This document shows, one piece after another, positions 1 to 7,833 of a DNA stretch of 41,431 nucleotides. How positions within the stretch are numbered: position 1 is the stretch's first letter; the number at the start of each line of letters is the position of its first letter. The translations under genes were made by a program, and so were the position numbers. The notes under the pieces were generated by a model that saw only the letters and a list, made by a program, of their open reading frames with translations, made no database searches and was not told where the DNA came from. Location of the stretch: NCBI RefSeq assembly GCF_018785315.1, contig NZ_WQPN01000074.1:1-41431 (forward strand). Direction: 5' to 3'. Source of the stretch: Clostridium sp. MCC353 (GTDB lineage: Bacteria; Bacillota; Clostridia; Lachnospirales; Lachnospiraceae).

Positions 1-66
1 AGGGATTTTTACATGAAGGGTGAAGGCATTTTCGAAAATGCCTTCACCCTTCATGTAAAAATCCCT
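1..66. repeat. Perfect 66-bp palindrome at the window edge
   Basis: Base i pairs with base 67-i over the whole stretch, with TTCGAA at the centre, so the arms are 33 bp with no mismatch. As RNA it would be a long hairpin with a TTCG-type tip. It begins at the first base given, so it may extend to the left. No gene is supported here; an open frame across it is repeat-derived. It could be a natural transcription-end hairpin or a fold-back assembly artefact at a contig end. Confidence 0.8.
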
Positions 67-127
67 TCCAAGCAAATCCCTTCATGTAAAAATCCCCTCC
101 AAGCAAATCCCCTTCAAATAAATCCCG
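49..127. repeat. 31-bp tandem repeat, about 2.3 copies
   Basis: The words CTTCATGTAAAAATCCC and TCCAAGCAAATCCC recur with a 31-bp period (CTTCATG at 49 and 80), followed by a decayed third copy near 111-127. The first copy shares its beginning with the right arm of the palindrome, so the palindrome and the tandem array come from the same repeat material. Confidence 0.7.
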
Positions 128-130
128 GCG

Positions 131-775
131 TCAGATCAAATCCAGAGCATGTTTTAGGGAATGTTCCAAATGAACCTTCATCATCTGTACCGCTGCCTCC
201 ACATCTCCGTCCAGATATTTTTGAAAAATAGCTTCATGTTCTGTCTGGATTTCCATCTGTATCTCTTCTTTCTTTCCATACTGATTGGAAAAAATAGTGA
301 GCTGGCTGCGCATCCGTTCCGCCGATTCGGCCAGATGGGAATTCCGGCAGAAGGCATAAAATTCCAGATGAAATTGATCGGAATAAAGGCACCAGCCAGC
401 GGTATCCCCTTCTTTTACGGCGTCTGCCGCTTGATCTATGACCTGTCTGACCGCTTCCACCACTTCGTCCTGACGGGGATAAGAGGAAGCATAGCGGATG
501 GCTAAACCGTCCAAATCCCCCATAAACTGGTAGATCTCTTTCAAATCTTTGGGTTTCAGGTCGATGACATTGACGCCGATATTGGAATAATAGCTGACCA
601 GATGATCCTGGGAAAGGCGGGTCAGAGCTTCCCGGATCGGTGTGGAACTGACCTGGAAGCGCTCCATTAGAAGCTTCAGCGTCAGTTTTTCCCCGCAGCG
701 GATATTTTGTTTCAGTATATCATCTCTTAAAATCTGATAAATCTGTTCTGATAATGTGCTTTTATTTAATGCCAT
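131..775 (-). CDS. GntR-family regulator, FadR/FCD subfamily
   Basis: DNA-binding transcriptional regulator of 214 aa. An N-terminal winged helix-turn-helix (about residues 5-60, with the GntR hallmark STPIREALTRL) precedes an all-helical FCD ligand domain (about 75-210) of the kind that binds organic acids. The ATG at 775 is chosen because GAGGG lies just upstream; an ATG 36 bases further up has no ribosome site. The gene is divergent from the SSS symporter/flavoprotein/ferredoxin operon, and the shared 195-bp spacer carries two palindromes, so it most likely controls that operon in response to its substrate. The ligand cannot be told from sequence. Confidence 0.9.
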   Translation of the reverse strand: MALNKSTLSEQIYQILRDDILKQNIRCGEKLTLKLLMERFQVSSTPIREALTRLSQDHLVSYYSNIGVNVIDLKPKDLKEIYQFMGDLDGLAIRYASSYPRQDEVVEAVRQVIDQAADAVKEGDTAGWCLYSDQFHLEFYAFCRNSHLAESAERMRSQLTIFSNQYGKKEEIQMEIQTEHEAIFQKYLDGDVEAAVQMMKVHLEHSLKHALDLI

Positions 776-897
776 GAAATCCCTCACTTCAGCGAATTTT
801 AGGTGCTGCATTCAGATAAATGTAAATTTGACTGTGTTTATTGTAACATACCCCAAATTGGGGATCAAGAGGATTGTATTGTGTATTGTGCATTATG

Positions 898-911
898 CAT
901 TTTGCAAAATG
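898..911. promoter_or_regulatory. Operator-like palindrome CATTTTGCAAAATG
   Basis: Perfect 14-bp palindrome just upstream of the -35 box of the symporter operon. It is a candidate site for the divergent GntR regulator or another repressor. Confidence 0.45.
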
Positions 912-915
912 TCTA

Positions 916-944
916 TTGCAATTTAACGCGTTAAATGGTAAAAT
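916..944 (+). promoter_or_regulatory. Promoter of the symporter operon with operator between -35 and -10
   Basis: TTGCAA (916-921), 17-bp spacer, TAAAAT (939-944). The spacer holds the perfect palindrome TTTAACGCGTTAAA (922-935), placed where a bound repressor would block RNA polymerase. Confidence 0.7.
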
Positions 945-970
945 TATAAAAACTTTAGGAGGGATTTTTT

Positions 971-2386
971 ATGAGCAGCAATACGATTATTGTGACCGTC
1001 TGTGTGATCTATCTGTTATCCATGATAGGTACGGGTATCTATGCCGGCAGAAAGAATAAAAAGGCATCAGATTTTTTAGTGGCGGGCAGGAAACTGAACA
1101 GTGTTATGACAGCCATCACATTGGCAGCAGTACAGATTGGGGTTGGAATTGTGCTGAGCAGCGCCACCAATGGCTATAATATGGGAATCTGGCCGGGGAT
1201 CTATTATTCCATCGGCTGCGGAGGCGGTCTCATCTTAGCCGGGCTTTTAACCACAAGAAAATTGAGGGAACAGGAAGGGTATGTGCCTCTGGATTTCTTT
1301 GCGCAGCGGTATGGGGACAGCAAAGGCATCCGTTTTTGGGCGTGGATGAGCAATGTACCAAGTTTGCTGGGCATTTTTATCGCCCAGCTTCTGGCCTGCG
1401 GCGGGATTTTGGCCGGGTTCGGCATTCCATTTCAATGGGGCGTGGTGATCACCGCGGTGGTTATTCTGATCTACTGTACCATTGGTGGGATGTGGGGAGT
1501 TGTGCTTACCGATGTCATCCAGACCAGCATAATTGTGATCGGAATACCGATTTTGGCGATTGCAACTTTGATCCAGTATGTGCAGGCGGGGGGAAGCATT
1601 GGGGAAATCTATGCCACGCCGTTTATACCATCCGGGATGTTTACCAAATTCATCTATCTGGTTCTGCCGTTTTTCCTGTCCATCTCAGTGTCCTATGACG
1701 CTTATGCCAGGATACAGTCTGCAAAAGACGCTAAAACGGCTACCAGAGGCTGTATCGGCGGCGGTATCATCGTAATCATCATCGGAACCTTGTGTTCTAC
1801 CATAGGGGCTGCGGCAGTGAAACTGTTCCCGGGCGTTACGGACGGGATTTTCACCATAGCGGCTACGGGAGTCCTGCCTCCTGTTTTGGCGGGTGTTGTG
1901 ATTGCGGCCATACTTTCAGCGGCTATGTCCAGCGCAAACTGCGTAATCCTCTCGCTGGGTGCTTCATTTTCCAGGGATTTATATAATAAATTCCTTCATC
2001 CTGAGGTGGATAACCTGGATGAACTTCCAAAGGCGAAAATGATTTCGCAGATCGCCGTATTTGGCGGAAGCATTGCGGGAATTTTGTTCGCGTTTAAGAT
2101 GACCGATATTCTGGATGCTATGATCATTTTCAATTATCCATATATGGGCAGTCTTTTGATTCCTCTTTTGGGCGGTCTGCTCTGGAAGGGCGCCACGAGG
2201 AAAGGGGCTTTTGCGTCTGCGGTGGCGGGCGGCATCGTAGGTGTGGTATCATTTTTTATCGGGATTCCCGGACCCTTATATGGGATTATCAATGTGGATC
2301 TGGCGCTGATGATCGCCTACCTGGTATCCACTGTTGTGTTGGTGGCAGTCAGTCTCAATGATAAAGGGGCCAAGATCAGAAAATAG
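971..2386 (+). CDS. Sodium:solute symporter (SSS family)
   Basis: Membrane transporter of 471 aa that would import an organic solute driven by sodium. It is hydrophobic throughout with about 13 predicted helices and carries the SSS N-terminal signature (short first helix, then ASDFLVAGRKLN at about residues 33-44 and a glycine-rich second helix). AGGAGG precedes the ATG. It is the first gene of an operon with a flavoprotein and a ferredoxin, so its substrate is probably the compound those proteins reduce or oxidise, and the divergent FCD regulator suggests a carboxylate. Subfamily and substrate are not resolved. Confidence 0.85.
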   Translation: MSSNTIIVTVCVIYLLSMIGTGIYAGRKNKKASDFLVAGRKLNSVMTAITLAAVQIGVGIVLSSATNGYNMGIWPGIYYSIGCGGGLILAGLLTTRKLREQEGYVPLDFFAQRYGDSKGIRFWAWMSNVPSLLGIFIAQLLACGGILAGFGIPFQWGVVITAVVILIYCTIGGMWGVVLTDVIQTSIIVIGIPILAIATLIQYVQAGGSIGEIYATPFIPSGMFTKFIYLVLPFFLSISVSYDAYARIQSAKDAKTATRGCIGGGIIVIIIGTLCSTIGAAAVKLFPGVTDGIFTIAATGVLPPVLAGVVIAAILSAAMSSANCVILSLGASFSRDLYNKFLHPEVDNLDELPKAKMISQIAVFGGSIAGILFAFKMTDILDAMIIFNYPYMGSLLIPLLGGLLWKGATRKGAFASAVAGGIVGVVSFFIGIPGPLYGIINVDLALMIAYLVSTVVLVAVSLNDKGAKIRK

Positions 2387-2409
2387 AAGAGCGGAGTTGA
2401 ATAGAAGAA

Positions 2410-4362
2410 ATGAGTACATACAAATGGCCTTATGGCAATGAAGTGGATCAGGAAGAGGTTGTGAGCAGTGATGTGCTGGTGCTGGGCGGCGGACTGGCAG
2501 GATGTTACGCGGCCATTGCGGCGGCCAGAAAGGGAAAATCCGTTGTTCTGGTGGAAAAGGGCGCGACTGTGAGAAGCGGTTCGGCGGGAAGCGGGTTCGA
2601 CCATTGGGAATCGGCCTGCACCAATCCATGTTCGAAGGTGACGCCGAAAGAGATTGCAGAAGCCTATATCGAGGAACAGGATTATTACAGCAATGGGATC
2701 GCCCATTACATTGAATGCAGGGAAGGGTATGACCGCCTGCTGGATATGGAGACATTTGGCGGAAAGATCCGGGATACGGAGGATGAATTTAAGGGGGCGG
2801 AATTCAGGGATGACGAGACGAAGCTGATGTTCGCCTATGATTATAAAAACCGTTTTACCCTGCGGGTATGGGGGAGCACCTTTAAACCGGCTCTTTATAA
2901 AGAACTTTTGCGTCTGGGGGTAAAAGTGTATGACCGGACGGAGGCCACCGGGCTTTTAACGGCGGTGAAAGAGGGGAAAAAACGGGGAATCGGCGCTATG
3001 GGAATGAATGTCCGCACCGGAAAATTTATGATTTTCCAGGCCAAGGCCACCATACTGACCATGTCCCGTCCGGCACGGGTGTGGCTGTTTAACCCGGATT
3101 TGGTGGGACTGTGTGAATTCCGTCCGACACAGAGCATCGGAAGCGGCCATGCCATGGGATACCGGGCCGGGATTGAGTTTACGATGATGGAAAAATCCGT
3201 GAAAGGGGAGTTTTCCGCCGCAGGAAGAAGTTTTCCGCCTTATGGAGCGGGCAATAACCACAATACCTGGTATGCGGCCACCATGGTGGATGCCAGGGGA
3301 GTGGAGATCCCTTATGTGGACCGGGACGGAAATGAGCTGACAACTGTGTCGGAACGGTATTATCCGGCTCCGGGACAGAAATTTTTCTTAAAGGGCGGAG
3401 TGATTGACGAGGCCAAATACGAGTACCGGGGGCCTGAAACCCTGGAATTTTCAGAGCTGATGAAACGGGGATATAAACTGCCCTTTTACGCGGATTTGAG
3501 CAGGATGCCGGAAATGGAGCGCAAGGTGATCTGGGGCATGATGGTGGGAGAGGAAGGCAAGACCAAGATTCCGATTCTTGAAAATTACACGGAACGGGGA
3601 TTTGATCCGGTGAAACACATGCTTCAAAGTTATGGCACCGGCTGGCAGTCCGCCAGCTTTTTAGGACAGGAACGGCAGCTGTTCGGCGCTCCGGGCGGCA
3701 TTATGCACGACTGGGATTTGAAGACCAATATTGATGGAATCTATGCGGCGGGCGACCAGCTTTTTGCATCCGACTGCTGTGGATTTGCCGCAGCTACGGG
3801 ATATTATGCGGGAAGAAAGGCGGCAGACGCCATTGAAGGGATGGAACTGACTGAAGCGGACAGAGAGGACATTGAGAAAGAGAAAGCCCGGCTTTATGCT
3901 CCCCTCTATGTGGAAGATGGCCTGGAGTGGAGAGAACTGAACATGGCCATTGCCAAGGCGATGCAGAATTATTGTGGGGAAGTCAAGTGCAGAGAACTTC
4001 TTAAAGAGGGGCTGGATGTGCTGAAAAGCTATGAGGAAGAGATTGTGCCTCAGATTTCCTGTAAGAATCCCCATGAACTGATGAGGGCTCATGAGGTGAT
4101 GGATATCCTGGAAGTGTCTAAGATGATATTACAGGCCTGTCTGTTCCGGGAATCCAGTTCCAAACCCCTTTGTTTCCAAAGAAGCGATTTCCCGCAGGAA
4201 GATCCGGAAGGTGACCGCTGTTTTTATACCATCCGCATGGAAGACGGGAAACCGGTGCGGGGACGGGTGCCCCTTGGGTATTTTGGAGACGTGGAAACGG
4301 AATATGAAAAGAGAAATCAGGACTATATAGGGAAAGGGGGAAAGCAGGATGAAAGAATTTGA
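2410..4362 (+). CDS. FAD-dependent oxidoreductase, AprA/fumarate-reductase-like flavoprotein
   Basis: Flavoprotein of 650 aa. The N-terminal Rossmann motif VLVLGGGLAG (GGGLAG at 26-31) with the acidic end of strand 2 (E49), and the C-terminal GIYAAGDQ motif near residue 443, define the FAD domain of the succinate dehydrogenase/fumarate reductase/adenylylsulfate reductase alpha superfamily. There is no signal peptide, so it acts in the cytoplasm. It starts 23 bases after the symporter and its end overlaps the ferredoxin start by 14 bases, an arrangement like aprA-aprB. No sulfate activation or sulfite reduction gene is nearby, so I do not call it a true APS reductase. The substrate is unknown. 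Confidence 0.85.
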   Translation: MSTYKWPYGNEVDQEEVVSSDVLVLGGGLAGCYAAIAAARKGKSVVLVEKGATVRSGSAGSGFDHWESACTNPCSKVTPKEIAEAYIEEQDYYSNGIAHYIECREGYDRLLDMETFGGKIRDTEDEFKGAEFRDDETKLMFAYDYKNRFTLRVWGSTFKPALYKELLRLGVKVYDRTEATGLLTAVKEGKKRGIGAMGMNVRTGKFMIFQAKATILTMSRPARVWLFNPDLVGLCEFRPTQSIGSGHAMGYRAGIEFTMMEKSVKGEFSAAGRSFPPYGAGNNHNTWYAATMVDARGVEIPYVDRDGNELTTVSERYYPAPGQKFFLKGGVIDEAKYEYRGPETLEFSELMKRGYKLPFYADLSRMPEMERKVIWGMMVGEEGKTKIPILENYTERGFDPVKHMLQSYGTGWQSASFLGQERQLFGAPGGIMHDWDLKTNIDGIYAAGDQLFASDCCGFAAATGYYAGRKAADAIEGMELTEADREDIEKEKARLYAPLYVEDGLEWRELNMAIAKAMQNYCGEVKCRELLKEGLDVLKSYEEEIVPQISCKNPHELMRAHEVMDILEVSKMILQACLFRESSSKPLCFQRSDFPQEDPEGDRCFYTIRMEDGKPVRGRVPLGYFGDVETEYEKRNQDYIGKGGKQDERI

Positions 4363-4624
4363 AGCTTCGGTGGTTCCATGCAGCGCCCGGCCTGTTATAT
4401 TTGACGACAGCCTCTGCATAGGATGCAACCAGTGTGCAAATGTCTGCCAGGTAGACATCTTTCTGCCCAACCCTGAAAAGGGAAAACATCCGATTGTAGT
4501 TTATCCGGGAGAGTGTTATTACTGCGGAAGCTGTGTGATGGCCTGCCCCAGCAAAGGAGCCATCAAACTGCAGCACCCGTTGATGAACCGGGCAAAATTC
4601 ATACCGGTTAAAGAAAAGGCCTGA
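4349..4624 (+). CDS. 2[4Fe-4S] ferredoxin, AprB-like electron carrier subunit
   Basis: Small iron-sulfur protein of 91 aa with two full CxxCxxCxxxC clusters: C23, C26, C29, C33 and C56, C59, C62, C66, the second followed by P67. The two motifs are separated by an insertion, as in the beta subunit of APS-reductase-like complexes, and the tail (about 70-91) could wrap the partner. Translation is coupled to the flavoprotein, which it overlaps by 14 bases, so the two very likely form one enzyme taking electrons from or giving them to the ferredoxin pool. Confidence 0.9.
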   Translation: MKEFEASVVPCSARPVIFDDSLCIGCNQCANVCQVDIFLPNPEKGKHPIVVYPGECYYCGSCVMACPSKGAIKLQHPLMNRAKFIPVKEKA

Positions 4625-4635
4625 ACATAAGGAGG

Positions 4636-4662
4636 GCCCGCAAGGTGGGGGACCTTGCGGGC
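4636..4662 (+). terminator. Hairpin after the ferredoxin gene
   Basis: Perfect 11-bp stem (GCCCGCAAGGT with ACCTTGCGGGC) and a GGGGG loop, 12 bases after the stop codon. No T tract follows, so it may stabilise the mRNA end or terminate weakly. Confidence 0.55.
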
Positions 4663-4700
4663 TGAGTATGAAAAAGTTTATCTTCTATGAAGATAAGGGG

Positions 4701-4734
4701 GTTCCGGCGGGGGTCTGATGTAATACGCCGGAAC
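4701..4734. repeat. Inverted repeat GTTCCGGCG / CGCCGGAAC
   Basis: 9-bp perfect arms with a 16-base loop, the second hairpin in the ferredoxin-galK spacer. The rest of 4625-5065 is A/T-rich without a credible gene, apart from the galK promoter elements listed separately. Confidence 0.45.
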
Positions 4735-4893
4735 TTATATAATTGAAAAGGATTGGCTTCCTTATTACATTTACAAGTATACCTGTAAATTGTGGCGAAA
4801 GTTTGACTACGGTATAAATAAAAAATAAAATTGATTAAGAAATCCTAATGAAAAACGAAACGATTGTAATTTTTTTCCATCTGCCGTTTGTAT

Positions 4894-5001
4894 ACAGCCG
4901 GTCAGCGCCTGTATGCAGGCGGCAGTCTGTGAATCATGATGAATGATTAAAATTTGTATCAATTTAGGAGAATATTATATTGTCCTCATAAGACCGGCTG
5001 T
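4894..5001. repeat. Separated 10-bp inverted repeat flanking the galK upstream region
   Basis: ACAGCCGGTC (4894-4903) and its exact complement GACCGGCTGT (4992-5001) lie 88 bases apart. The second arm sits in the spacer of the galK promoter, so the pair could be regulator half-sites used with DNA looping. Confidence 0.4.
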
Positions 5002-5009
5002 GATATAAT
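4980..5009 (+). promoter_or_regulatory. galK promoter
   Basis: TTGTCC (4980-4985), 18-bp spacer, TATAAT (5004-5009). The interrupted palindrome TGACT-TG-AGTCA (5018-5029) covers the expected start site and is operator-like. Confidence 0.65.
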
Positions 5010-5065
5010 TTTGTCAATGACTTGAGTCAGACGTAATTGGCATTCTGGGAAAAGGAGAATCTAAC

Positions 5066-6355
5066 ATGAAAGAGAATGAGTTGATCCAGTTATTGCAGGG
5101 AGACCGGGCAAAGGCTTTGATGGCGGAATTATACGGAGAAATGAAGGCCGGGGAGAATTTAGCCCGTTATGAAGAACTGGTACATAAGTTTACAAAGACA
5201 TTTGCCTCTAAGGACATGCTTTTATTCAGTTCACCGGGCCGGACGGAGATCAGCGGAAACCATACGGACCATAACCATGGAAAGGTTTTGGCCGGAAGCA
5301 TCAATCTGGACTGCGTGGGTGTGGCCGCTAAGAATCATTCTTCAAAGGTTAATGTGGTCAGTGAGACGTTCAATCAGAGTTTTACCATTGATTTAAATCA
5401 TTTAGAACCCAGCGAGAAGATGGCAGGAACTATTGATCTGGTTAAGGGGCTGCTGGCCGGGTTTAAGGACAGCGGTTATGAAATCGGCGGGTTTGACGCC
5501 TACATCACCAGCAATGTGATCAGTTCAGCCGGGGTCAGCTCTTCGGCGGCATTTGAGATGCTTGTCTGTTCCATGGTTAATGAATTTTTCAATGAGGGAA
5601 GAATCGACACCGTTGCCTATGCCCATATTGGAAAATATGCGGAAAATAAATACTGGAATAAGGCTTCAGGCCTTTTAGACCAGATGGCCTGTGCGGTGGG
5701 CGGTTTGATTACCATTGACTTTATGGAGCCTTTAGTACCTGTGGTGGAAAAGATCGAATTTGACTTCAGTTCCCACAATTACAGTCTCATTATTGTGAAT
5801 ACAGGAAAAGGCCATGCGGATTTGAGTGAAGATTATTCTTCTGTACCTATTGAGATGAAAAAGGTGGCTGAGTACTTTGGAAAAGAATATTGTTCGGAAA
5901 TATCGGAACAGGATGTTATTGAAAATCTTCAGAAGGTGCGTGAATATGCAGGTGATCGTTCTGTTTTACGTGCTCTTCATTTCTTCGAGGAAAACAAACG
6001 GGTTGAAGCAGAAGTAGCGGCGTTAAAGGAAGAACGTTTTGACGATTTCCTTAGAAATATAACCGCGTCCGGAAATTCTTCCTGGAAGTGGCTGCAGAAC
6101 TGCTTTACCAACAGCAATTATCAGGAACAGGGAATTACCGTTGCCCTGGCGCTGACGGAATTGTTCATCGCAGAGAAACAGGCGGGGGCCTGCAGAGTCC
6201 ATGGAGGCGGTTTTGCGGGAGTTATTATGGCTATGCTGCCAAATGAAATTGTGGATGAGTATGTGGCTTATATGGAAAAGGCCCTTGGAGAGGGGAATGT
6301 ATACCGGATGAGCATCAGGCCTTATGGGGCGGTTTGTGTGAATCGGCTGATTTAA
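5066..6355 (+). CDS. galK: Galactokinase
   Basis: Cytoplasmic GHMP-family kinase of 429 aa that phosphorylates galactose to galactose 1-phosphate with ATP, the first committed Leloir step. Seen: the galactokinase signature GRTEISGNHTDHNHG (about residues 58-72), the glycine/serine-rich ATP motif SSAGVSSSAAFE (about 154-165), and the C-terminal GHMP motif VHGGGFAGV (about 379-387). AAGGAG precedes the start. It is alone, with no galT or galE near, and has its own promoter and terminator. It is slightly longer than typical galactokinases because of an N-terminal helix (about 1-50). Confidence 0.93.
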   Translation: MKENELIQLLQGDRAKALMAELYGEMKAGENLARYEELVHKFTKTFASKDMLLFSSPGRTEISGNHTDHNHGKVLAGSINLDCVGVAAKNHSSKVNVVSETFNQSFTIDLNHLEPSEKMAGTIDLVKGLLAGFKDSGYEIGGFDAYITSNVISSAGVSSSAAFEMLVCSMVNEFFNEGRIDTVAYAHIGKYAENKYWNKASGLLDQMACAVGGLITIDFMEPLVPVVEKIEFDFSSHNYSLIIVNTGKGHADLSEDYSSVPIEMKKVAEYFGKEYCSEISEQDVIENLQKVREYAGDRSVLRALHFFEENKRVEAEVAALKEERFDDFLRNITASGNSSWKWLQNCFTNSNYQEQGITVALALTELFIAEKQAGACRVHGGGFAGVIMAMLPNEIVDEYVAYMEKALGEGNVYRMSIRPYGAVCVNRLI

Positions 6356-6462
6356 CTTATTGGCGGGGATAACGCCGGAAACATCGGAAATCGGGGTGAG
6401 CGGCTGACAAGAGGGCAGATACCGGTTTCCAACCATAGGTGATTCCAGATATCCAGAGATGA

Positions 6463-6513
6463 AAGAGGCGGGCATACACTGATACGGAATTCAGTGTGTG
6501 CCCGCCTCTTTTT
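6463..6513 (+). terminator. galK rho-independent terminator
   Basis: 20-bp near-perfect stem (6463-6482 with 6491-6510) closed by an 8-base loop and followed by TTTTT. It lies about 110 bases past galK. Between it and the next gene (6514-6625) I see nothing. Confidence 0.85.
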
Positions 6514-6625
6514 GCCTCTGAGAATCAAGCTGCTAATACGGTTTCCGGAGGAACCCTGTCCGTTTGCCGGCGGTTTACACCGCTTTTCGATGATTCATGG
6601 GTGTGTACCTGAATACAAAATTTTA

Positions 6626-6811
6626 TTAAAGCTGATACTCCTGATATAGTTTTTTTAGAAGTTCCGGGTCGGCAGCGGCCTGGATTATCAATTCATTTTT
6701 GCCATCCCTGGCCAGGTTTAAGATCAGTTGGCTGTAACGAGTGGATTCTATTTGTGCACCTTCTTCTTGCCATTCTTCCCGCTCCATTACTTTTTCTTCC
6801 CAAGCCTGCAT
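6626..6811 (-). CDS. Possible intragenic small Rpn product (antitoxin-like)
   Basis: An in-frame ATG at residue 218 of the Rpn gene has GGAG eight bases upstream (6820-6823). It would give the last 61 aa, covering the charged helical tail. This matches where E. coli rpn genes start their inhibitory short product. It is inferred from position and ribosome site only. Confidence 0.35.
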   Translation of the reverse strand: MQAWEEKVMEREEWQEEGAQIESTRYSQLILNLARDGKNELIIQAAADPELLKKLYQEYQL

Positions 6812-7462
6812 ATATCTCACTCCAATCTCTTCATTTGATTTAATTGTGCAGATTCTCTTATGAAGCTCTTTGATTTTGCTGCTGGTGGTATCTTTGATGC
6901 ACTGCTGGTTGGTATGTTCCATGTAGTTTAACAGGTCGATCAGTTCAGGGGTGTTATTTTCCGGGTCTGTGCCATGAGTATTCAGAAAGATCCTTACAGA
7001 ACCGTCTTCCAGTAAAAGTGAAGGGTGTTCCAGGCAGCTCATTTGGAACGTGTAGCGATAACGGCTGAGGCCGAACAAATCGAAGGGTGTTATCATGATG
7101 AGATAACAGGGATTGAGACGGTTAAAGTCCACACTTCCCGGCTCCAATAGATTGCTGTCCAACAGAGCCTGGTAATACCGGCTTCGTTTTGGCAGATTGC
7201 CTGTGTTCTTTTTCTGGGCTTCCATGTTATAGATTCTTGTTTTTTCGTCCATCGAGTATACATCCATGCGGATAGAACGGAGCAGGGGAGAGGTGCGGAG
7301 TTCTTTTTCTGTCTGGACAGAGTTCAAAAGGTGTATATCTTCTCCCAGAATAATTTCCAAAACACTTTCAAAGATCGCGGAATCTTCCATCGCAACGGAA
7401 AATAGAAAACGATCCAACAGCGTTAAATCTTGCAGCGGCTTCATTTTTGTCGTTTGATTCAT
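6626..7462 (-). CDS. Rpn/PD-(D/E)XK nuclease family protein (annotated as transposase-like)
   Basis: Protein of 278 aa of the Rpn family (recombination-promoting nuclease, PD-(D/E)XK fold). The N-terminal half has the expected pattern: an acidic region, IRMDVYSMDEKTRIYNMEAQKK-like core (metal D about residue 67 and the E-x-Q about 80-82) and YYQALLDSNLLEPG. The C-terminal part (about 190-278) is the charged, variable tail typical of the family. AAAGGAG precedes the ATG. It is a single gene with no transposon ends. Family members in E. coli cut DNA and can limit phages, with a shorter C-terminal product made from an internal start acting as inhibitor; a suitable internal start is present here. 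Confidence 0.85.
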   Translation of the reverse strand: MNQTTKMKPLQDLTLLDRFLFSVAMEDSAIFESVLEIILGEDIHLLNSVQTEKELRTSPLLRSIRMDVYSMDEKTRIYNMEAQKKNTGNLPKRSRYYQALLDSNLLEPGSVDFNRLNPCYLIMITPFDLFGLSRYRYTFQMSCLEHPSLLLEDGSVRIFLNTHGTDPENNTPELIDLLNYMEHTNQQCIKDTTSSKIKELHKRICTIKSNEEIGVRYMQAWEEKVMEREEWQEEGAQIESTRYSQLILNLARDGKNELIIQAAADPELLKKLYQEYQL

Positions 7463-7833
7463 AGGTTTCTCCTTTTATTATAGTGGATATTAAGTTTTGC
7501 TTCAAGGGGTAAGGGAGAAAATCAGGCGGTTTTCATAGGCATCACATCGCTTTCTGATGGGGTAAAATGTGGGGACTTTGCCAGCCGGAATGGCCGGGAA
7601 AAAGAGGATAAATGATTTTGCTGAATTATGAGCTGTTAGAACGGCAGAAGGAATAAGGATAGAGGGGATCCTTTGAACCGTAAAGAGTATTCCGAAAATC
7701 TTTAAAAAATATTAAGTTTTATACCCGCCATATTTTTTGACTAACCCATTGTTGTATGTTAAGATTATACCTTGGAATTTAAATTGGAAAGGCAGAGAGT
7801 GAGTGCTGAAACGTATTGGATTGAAGGAAAAAT
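7463..7833. other. Spacer between Rpn gene and metallophosphoesterase
   Basis: 371 bases without a credible gene. Only the promoter at 7737-7765 stands out. The left part, next to the Rpn start, is divergent promoter territory with no clear boxes. Confidence 0.6.
7737..7765 (+). promoter_or_regulatory. Promoter of the metallophosphoesterase gene
   Basis: TTGACT (7737-7742), 17-bp spacer, TAAGAT (7760-7765), about 70 bases before the start codon. Confidence 0.55.

Noticed and set aside
13-231. 72-codon open frame over the left-edge palindrome
   Set aside because: It is the palindrome and tandem repeat read as protein, has no ribosome site and runs antisense over the end of the GntR gene.
2410-4624. 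Flavoprotein and ferredoxin as a true dissimilatory APS reductase
   Set aside because: No sat, dsr or qmo genes are in the window and the operon partner is an organic solute symporter.
6626-7462. Rpn gene as a mobile element transposase
   Set aside because: No terminal inverted repeats, target duplications or second transposon gene flank it. The family is annotated as transposase by name only.
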